From positions 1 through 64,000 of the forward strand of contig JAFTLT010000051.1 in the NCBI GenBank assembly GCA_017452785.1: a stretch of DNA of 64,000 nucleotides, in the 5' to 3' direction. The DNA is from Clostridia bacterium. GTDB lineage: Bacteria; Bacillota; Clostridia; Oscillospirales; Acutalibacteraceae. Both the position numbers and the translations under genes were made by a program. The notes beneath the pieces were generated by a model. The model made no database searches. It saw only the letters and a program-made list of their open reading frames with translations, and was not told where the DNA came from. Below, one piece after another: positions 40,150-49,300 of this stretch. Numbering within the stretch: the first letter of the stretch is position 1; every line of letters starts with the position of its first letter.

Positions 40150-40301
40150 GTATAATTGGAGTCGTATACTCGACTTTAGAAACAATAGGTTTGAGGCGAT
40201 TTTTCTTCATCGGCAAAAAGCGCAGGGAGGTCAGTTGCGCTCGGTGAAAAAGGACTGCTGAAAGCCAAAAAACTACATCTTATTAAGGAGATGATATTTT
40301 T
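40150..40301 (+). promoter_or_regulatory. Structured 5' leader of the giant surface protein
   Basis: About 150 nt of untranslated leader contains AGTCG/CGACT (40160-40175), CGAT/ATCG (about 40197-40212), AGCGCA/TGCGCT (about 40219-40241) and purine-rich GGTGAAAAAGGACTGCTG before AAGGAGATG. The compact GC-rich centre in AT-rich surroundings suggests a folded RNA, possibly a ligand- or protein-controlled leader. It does not match my memory of c-di-GMP-I or -II, cobalamin or SAM riboswitches, and there is no terminator hairpin, so any control would be on translation. Confidence 0.5.
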
Positions 40302-43300
40302 ATGAAAAAAACATATTTCAAAAAAGCTTTATCACTCATCATGGCAGTAATGATGATTATGTCATGTTGGGTTTGGGTCGCACCGCAGAAGGCTGAGGCA
40401 GCTACTGCTGGTAATTATTATTGCAAGTTGGATATTAATACCACAGATACATGTAAAGGTTGGGACGTTTGTAAAATTGTGATCTACTATAAAAGTGAAA
40501 ACGGTACCGGCACAGAAACACCCTATACAATTTCGGATGATGCTAGAGCATATTTTAATGGAGATAGTTCGGGTACGATTGCCGCTGGAGAATTAGGCGG
40601 GTTCCCGACAAAAATTACTTTTGAATACAGTTTCGGCGGTGGAGCTACTTGGCGTGGATTAACTACAAATTTTAAATTATATGTTGGTAGTTCATCAAGC
40701 AGTTTGACGGAAGTTATGAGCTATGATTTTACGGCTAGTTCATCAGCTTTTTCTGCTGCAAAAGGTACTGAGACAATGAGTGTTTCTAATGATAAGTATC
40801 CTTACGCCTATACTATTACTTGGTCTGACACTCCAGAAGCAATGACTTGTCCAAAAACAGGCACAGCTACTCAAAGTGTATCTGTGTCAGCAAAAGACCA
40901 ATACGGTGTTCAGATGTTTGATCCCACATGGAATGTTAAGGGTAGTGTTTGTGAAACAACTGGTATATCAGTTACAAGTACAACGGCAAAATCTGAAAGT
41001 ACGACAATCACCCTGACAAACGCTGCTAATAATACAACCACTACTGATACACAGACAGGTACTGTGTATGCAACATGGGATGGTGGTGGAACTGATGTTA
41101 CCGATGAAGAAACTTTCACTATAACCGATTCATATTACACAGCAACATTTAACTATAAAAGTGCTGTCGGTGCAGATACCTCTGCAACAAGAAACGGTTA
41201 TCACGGTGACACAATAACAGCACCTACCGCTCCGGAGTGGGATCTTGATGATTATCACTATACATTCAGCGCATGGTCTCCTGCATTTGCTTCAACCATA
41301 ACAAAGGATGTTACATATAATGCAACATACACATCAGCTTTTGTTGAAGCTGATTACACCGGTGTTAATGATGCTATCGCAGATGCTGATGCAATAAAGG
41401 CACAGTACAGCACAGAATATGAGCTTAAATATACTCTTGCAAGCCGTGTTGCTCTTGATAATGCTATAGATGCAGTTGTAACAGGTCTCGGCAGAACACA
41501 GCAGGATGTTGTTGACGGTTATGCCAAGGCTATCAATGATGCTATAGCTGCTCTTGAGCCTAATAAATTCAATGTTATTTTCCTCGATGAGAATGACAGT
41601 ATTCTTCTTTTCGAAACAGATGTTGAATATAAGGCGAGTGTTACTCCTCCTGCTGATGAAGACGGATACTATGACTCAACTAATCACTATACATTTGCCG
41701 GTTGGAGCACAGATGAATACCAATCAGTAGTATCAGATCTTTTTGTTTACCCCGTTTACACAGCTCAGGCTCATACCTTCGAGACCTCAACAGTTACTTC
41801 AAACTGTGTCACCAAGGGTGCAACAAAACACACCTGTACTGTTTGCGGTTACAGCTATGTTGACGGTGAAACAGATTACGGCGACCATGTATGGGCAAGT
41901 GATTACACAATAGACCTTTATCCCACTTGCACAGTTGCAGGTTCAAAGTCAATCCACTGTACTCTTTGCGATGCACAGACAAGCATCACAGCAATTGATC
42001 CTCTCGGTCACCAGTGGGGTGCTCAGAATATTGCTGTTGAAGCTACTTGCGGCAAAATTGGTATTATGACAAGAGTTTGTGACGATTGTCTTGTTTGTGA
42101 GCATACTATTATAGATGCTCTTGAGCATTACTATGCAGTGACAACAGTTGCCCCCACTTGCACAGCAAAGGGTTATGATGAATATGTTTGTCAGAGAGAC
42201 GGCTGCGGTCACTCATACAGAGACAACTACACAAATGTTAAAGCTCACGCTTTCGGTGCTTGGGAAACAGTTTATGCGGCTGTTTGTGAGGTTGCAGGCT
42301 TAGAAAAGAGAGTCTGCGCTGATTGCGGCTTTATGGAGCTGCAGACAACAGCGGCTCTCAGCCACATCACACCCGACAACTGGACAGTAATCACCAATGC
42401 AACCTGCGAAGGTAAAGGCTATCAGGTTAAGTATTGTACACAGCCCGGCTGCGGTAAGCTTATGGAAAGTGAAGTAATTGCTGCACTCGGTCATAACTAT
42501 GTTACAGTTACAACTGCTGCTACCTGTACATGGTCAGGTTCAACAGTTAAAACATGTGAAACTTGCGGTGATGTAGACACTACAGTAATTGAGGCTCTCG
42601 GTCACAACTACGGTGAAGCTGTTGTAAGCGATGCTGACTGCACACACGGTGGCTTTAAGGTTTACACCTGTCAGGTTACAACTTGCGGACATCAGAAGTA
42701 TGAACTTATAGATGAAGCATTAGCTGACGGTCACGATTTCACAGGCGGTGAGGAAGAAGTGGTTATCGCCGCAACTTGCGAAAATCCCGGTGAAAAGACA
42801 ATCAAGTGTAATAACTGTGATTATAAGATTACAGAAGTCATCTCCAAGCTCGGCCACGATATGAAGGCAGGCACAGCAGTTGATGCAACCTGCACCACAA
42901 GCGGCTACATACCCTACACTTGTGGAAATGACGGTTGCACATACACATATAATGTTTATGACGAAAATGCAGAAGCACTCGGTCACGATTATAAAAGTGA
43001 GGTTACAGCATCTGCTACCTGCACAGCTGACGGTGAAATGACATACACCTGCTCACGTTGCCAAGACAGCTACAAAGAAGTTATCCCTGCAACAGGTCAC
43101 AATTATGTTAAGGGTACTGTAAGCGATGCAACCTGCACCACTCCCGCAACTGAGGTTTACACTTGCGAAAACTGCAGTGATACATACACAAAATATGTTG
43201 CAGCTTCAAACGGCCACTCATGGGGCAATTGGACTAAGGTTCAGGATGCAACAGAAGATAAATACGGCATCGAAAAGAGAGTCTGCTCAGTTTGTCAGGC

Positions 43301-46300
43301 AGAGGAGCTCAGGATGACTCAGCCTATTGGCAATCACTCATTCACTGAGACTGTAACTGTTGAACCTGACTGCACAACAGAAGGCGAAAAGACATATACC
43401 TGTTCAGTTCATACAGACTGCTCAGCAAACTACACTGAAACAATTCCTGCACTTGGTCACACAGAAAAGCTGGTTTATGTTGCAGCTACATGCACTTCCG
43501 AAGGTTCAGCAGTAATCGTCTGCGAAACCTGCGATGATGAGCTTTCAGACAAGCATACAATTCCCATGCTCGCTCACTCATACGGCACGGGTACCGAAAC
43601 AACAAAACCCACCTGCACTCAGGACGGTGTAATGACATTCACATGTACTGAATGTAATGATGCACAGAGAACAGAGGTTATTGCTAAAACAGGCCACACA
43701 CTTTCATCAGTATATAATCCTGCTTCATGTGAAGGCACAGGCTCAGTTGTAACAAGCTGTAGCAAGTGTGATTATGTGCTCACTCAGGAAATTCCTGCTG
43801 TGGGACATAAGCTCGAAGTGACAGTTAATGATGCAACCTGCACCGCAGAGGGCACAGTAACAGAGAAGTGTACTGTTTGCGGTGACACAAAAACAACAAC
43901 TCTTGCAGTTAAAAACCATAAATTCGGTGGCACTGCTATCAGTGAGACTGCTGCAACCTGCACCACCGACGGCGAAAGAACCTTCAAGTGTGAAAGCTGC
44001 GATGAAGTGGTAACAGTTGCTATTCCCAAGCTCGGTCACTCATATCCCGATGAATGGACAACTGAAAGTGAAGCCGATTGCACAACAGACGGAAAGAAAA
44101 CAAAGACTTGCGCAACTTGCTCAGATGTCATTACTGAAGTTCTTCCCAAGACAGGCCACAATTGGGGTGCATGGGTCAAGGTTGATGCAACCAACGATAC
44201 AGACGGCTCATGGACACGCACTTGTCAGAGCTGCAGCGAAACAGAAACAGTAGTTATTCCCAAAGGCGGTCACGCATTTGAAAATGCTCCTGAAATCACA
44301 AAAAAAGCAACTTGTACAGAAACAGGCACAGCAGTTTACAAGTGCTCAGCTCACACAGATTGCGGTGTAACAGTTGAGGTTACTCTCGCAGTTACACAGC
44401 ACACAATAATAACTCAGAAGCAGGATGCAACCTGCGAAGAAAAGGGTTATGTCAAGACAGTCTGCTCAGTTTGCGACAAAATTTTCACAAACGAAGACAG
44501 AGAAATTGTTCCTCACACTTATGATGAAGAAGAGTTCGTAGAGCCTACCTGCACAACAAGCGGTCACACAATTGTTAAGTGCACAGCTTGCAATGATGAA
44601 ATCAAGATTTATGATGAAGACAAGCCGGCAACAGGTCACAGCCTCGTTGAAGGTGCATCAACAGCTACCTGCACAGGCGAAGGTCTTATGACTCTCACTT
44701 GCGAAAACTGCACATACAGCACAGAAGTTGAGGTTGCTTCTCTCGGTCACAATTATGTTGAGGACACTGCCGCCGCAACAGAGGCAACCTGCGCAGCAGC
44801 TGCAACAAAGACCTATAAGTGTTCACGCTGCAGTGACAGCTACACAGTTTCAGTAGGCGAAAAGACAGAAGCACACACATGGGACGATGCAAAATGGCAG
44901 GTTATAGAGAGCGCAACAGAAAGCTCAATCGGCTACAGGACAAACGCTTGTACTGTCTGCGGTCAGCTCAAGGTTGAAAAAATCGAAGCAACAGGCGAGC
45001 ACAGCTTTATCGGCGGTGAAGTTATTGATTCTGAGGCTGCAACCTGCACAGAAAACGGCTATGAAACTGTTAAGTGCACAACACATACAGATTGTGGCAT
45101 GACTACAACAATTACACTTTATGCAACCGGCCACACAGAAATTCTGGAGTACACTGCCGCAACCTGCGACGCAGCAGGCTCAACAAAGATTATTTGCGAA
45201 ACCTGCAAAGAGGTTCTTGAAGAAAAAGAAATTCCTGCTCTTGATCACTTATACGGTGAGGGAATAGTTACACCTGCAACCTGCAAGGATACAGGCAGCA
45301 TTGTTTATGAATGTGCACGTGATAACTGCAATAATCAAAAGACAACAGTAATTGAAACTAACGCTAACGCACATCAGTATGCAACTACAGTTATAGCACC
45401 CACTTGCACAGCTACAGGCTCAGTTATAACTAAATGTACACTTTGCGATAATGAAACTACAAACAAAACACTCGAAAAAATCGAGCACAGCTGGGGCACT
45501 CCCGAAGTGACAGATGCAACCTGCGAAAAGGACGGCGCCAAGGTTTACACATGTACCGCAGCAAACTGTGGTGCAACAAAGACTGAGATTATTGCAAAAA
45601 CAGGTCACTCATGGGGTGGTTGGGAAGTAACAACCGAGTCAACTAACACCACAGAGGGTGTTCTCACCCGTGAGTGTGCAAAGGGCTGCACCGAAGAGGT
45701 AACAATCCCTGCAGGCGGTCACAACCTCGTTGAAAGCTCAAGAGAAGCTGCAACCTGTACTAAGGAAGGCAAGGTTATCTATGACTGTGATGTTCACACA
45801 GACGATAAAGACTGCGGCATTTCAGTTGAGGTTACACTTGATAAGATACAGCACACATTCACAACAACCAAGGCAGATGCAACCTGTGAAGGCAAAGGCG
45901 AAGTTGTAACAAAGTGTGATAATTGCGATACAGCAACAATCAAGACAGAAATTCCTGCAACAGGTCACACCTATGATGACGGCGTTGTAACAGATGCAAC
46001 CTGCACAGCAGAGGGCAAGATAGTTTACACCTGTACTGCAGATAAATGCGGCAAAACAAAGGAAGTAACACTTACAAAGCTTCAGCATAACTATGTCGCC
46101 GGCACTCCCGTAGCTGCAACATGCACAGCAAGCGGTTACACACCTTATAAGTGCGCAACATGTGATTCAAATTATGTTATTGTAACTTCATCTGCAAACG
46201 GTCACAATTATGATACATTTGTTTCCTCAACAGCAACTTGTCTGACAGCAGGTGCAATGACACTCAAGTGTGCTTGTGGTGCTCAGATGGTTACAGATGT

Positions 46301-49300
46301 TCCTGCACTCGGCCATGATTATGAGCTCACTGCAACCACAGCAGCAACCTGCGCTGACGAAGCAACAGAAACATATAAATGTTCACGCTGCGATGATTCC
46401 TACACTGTATCAGTTGGCTCAAAATCAGCTACTCACAGCTATCCTGACACTTGGACAGTAGAAAAAGCTGCAACAGACAGCTCAATCGGTTATGAAACAA
46501 GAGAATGTACCGTTTGCGGTCAGCTTGAAGTAAGAGCAATTGATGCAACAGGCGAGCATTCATTCACTAATGGCGCTGTTGTTGATTCAAAGGCAGCAAC
46601 CTGCACAGAGGACGGCTATGAAGTTCGTGAGTGTACAACACATACAGATTGCGGCAAGACGGCAACAATCACTCTCACAAAGCTCGGTCATACAGAAGAG
46701 CTTAAGTACATTGCAGCAACATGTACAACAGCAGGCTCGGCAAAAATGACCTGCAAAACTTGCTTAGAGGTTCTCAGTGAAGAAGCAATTCCTGCACTTG
46801 AGCATGCATGGGGCAATGCTGAAACAACACTTTCAGATTGCAAGACTAACGGTAAGGTAGAATTCACCTGCACAAGAAGCGGCTGCACAGAAACTCACAC
46901 AGTAACACTTCCTCTCAATGCAGATGCACACACAACCAAGACAACAGTAACAGCAGCAACCTGCACACAGGCAGGCAGCGCAGTAACAGTCTGCACAAAG
47001 TGCAATAAAGAGCTTGTTAACACAGAGCTTCCCATTATTCCTCACTCATGGGCTAATTGGGTAGTGACTAAAGCATCCACCAACACTGCTACAGGCTTAA
47101 TGACTCGCACCTGTGCAAAGGGTTGCACCGAAGAGGTTATAATTCCTGCAGGCGGACACAACCTCGTTGAAAGCTCAAGAGTAGATGCAACCTGTACTAA
47201 GGAAGGCAAGGTAATCTACGACTGCAGCGTTCACACAGGCGAAAATGACTGTGGCATTTCAGTTGAGGTTACACTTGATGAAATTCAGCACACATTCACA
47301 ACTGAAAAAGAGGATGCAACCTGTACTAAGGAAGGCTTTGTAAAGACATATTGTACTGCTGACGGCTGTGATGAGACACTTGTAGATATAACAACAGGTA
47401 TGCTTGCACACATCTTTGAAGTTACTCAGACTGTTGCTCCCGACTGTGACACCAGCGGTTACAAGGTTTATAAGTGTAAGAACTGTGATGAAAGCTATAA
47501 GCAGATTGATGCAGATGCTCTTGCTCACGATTATAAGGAAGTTGAGGGCTCATCAACTGCAGACTGTGTAAACGGCGGCACCAAGACACTCAAGTGTGAT
47601 AAGTGCGGCAAGGAAATTACAGTAACCGTTCCTGCACTCGGTCACGATTGGGAAGAAGGCACTGTAACTAAGGCTCCCACATGTAAAGATGAGGGCGTAA
47701 TCAGCTTTGAATGTTCAAGATGTGACGAAACAAGAACCGAAGCTCTTCCCACAATCAGCCACGAACTCACAACTGTTACAACAGATGCAACCTGCACAGC
47801 AGACGGTTCAGTGGTAACAACATGTAAGTACTGTGATTATAAGGAAGAAAAGACAATTGCTAAGAAGGGCCACACATGGGCAGACACAGCTACATCCACT
47901 GTACCTGCAAAGTGTGAAGAAGCCGGCAGCGCAACATATAACTGCCTTAACTGCTCAGAAACCAAGACAGAAACAATCCCTGCTCTCGGTCATGTTTATC
48001 AGGCAGGCGATAAAGTCGCTTCCACATGTACCACAAGTGGTTACACAGTTTATGTTTGTAAGAATGACAGCACTCACACCTATAAGGTTTACAGCGCTGA
48101 TGATGCTGCAGACGGCCATAAATTCGGTGAATGGTCAGTTGTAACAAATGCAACTCAGGATACAGACGGTCTTAAGAGAAGAGAATGTACTGTCTGCGGT
48201 GAAACCGAAGATGAAAAGATTCCCGCAACAAAGCATGAAATGCAGGTTAAGTCAACAACCGATGCAACATGTACCGAAGAAGGCGAAATCGTTTATGAGT
48301 GCGTTTCATCCCATAACGGCATCGATTGCGATTACACACTTACAGTTGTAACCTCAAAGATTGCTCATACTCTTAAAACTGTTGTTACGAATGCAACCTG
48401 CGAAGAAGCAGGTAAGGTAGTAACCACCTGCACAAACTGTGACACAGTAAACATTGAAACTCCTATTCCTGCTATGGGTCACGCATGGAATGAAGGCGAA
48501 ATAACCAAGGCTGCTACCTGCACAGCAGAAGGCGAAATGACCTTTACATGTAAGCATGACGCAAGCCATACCTACAAGAAGCCCATCGAAATGAAACAGC
48601 ATAATTTTGTTGCAGGTACTAAGGTAGATGCAACCTGCACAGAAAGTGCATACACACCTTATAAGTGCTCAGACTGTGATGAAAGCTATGAAATCATCGA
48701 GGGCGATGCACTCGGCCACGATTATATTATCGGTGAGTCAACAGCAACCTGTGAAGTTGCAGGCACAATCACAATCACTTGCAGCAGATGCACGGAGGTT
48801 ATCACAGTTGATGTTGCAGCTCTCGGTCACGCTTGGGGTACCGGTAAGGTTACCAAGCAGCCCACCTGCTCAGCAGAGGGTGAAATAGAGTACACCTGTA
48901 CAAGAGATAACTGCGGTGCAACAAAGACAGATAAGCTTCCCACAGTTGACCATGATCTTGTAACAGTTACAACAGATGCAACCTGCACAGCAGATGGCTC
49001 AGTGGTTACAACATGTAATAACTGTGATTATAAGAAAACAGAAGTTGTTAAGGCAAAGGGTCACACATGGGCAGATACAGCTACATCAGTTGTTCCTGCA
49101 AAGTGTGAAGCTGAAGGCAGTGCAGTTTATGACTGCGTAAACTGCGATGAAACAAAGACAGTTGTAATTCCTGCACTCGGTCATGTTTATGAGGCAAAGG
49201 AAACAGTTGCTTCAACATGTCTTACAAGCGGATACACAGTTTATGTCTGTCAGAATGACAACACTCATACCTATAAGGTTTACAGCACAGATGATACTGC

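Noticed and set aside
40150-40301. c-di-GMP, cobalamin or SAM riboswitch assignment
   Set aside because: Key conserved segments of those classes, as I remember them, are missing; it is listed only as an unassigned structured leader.
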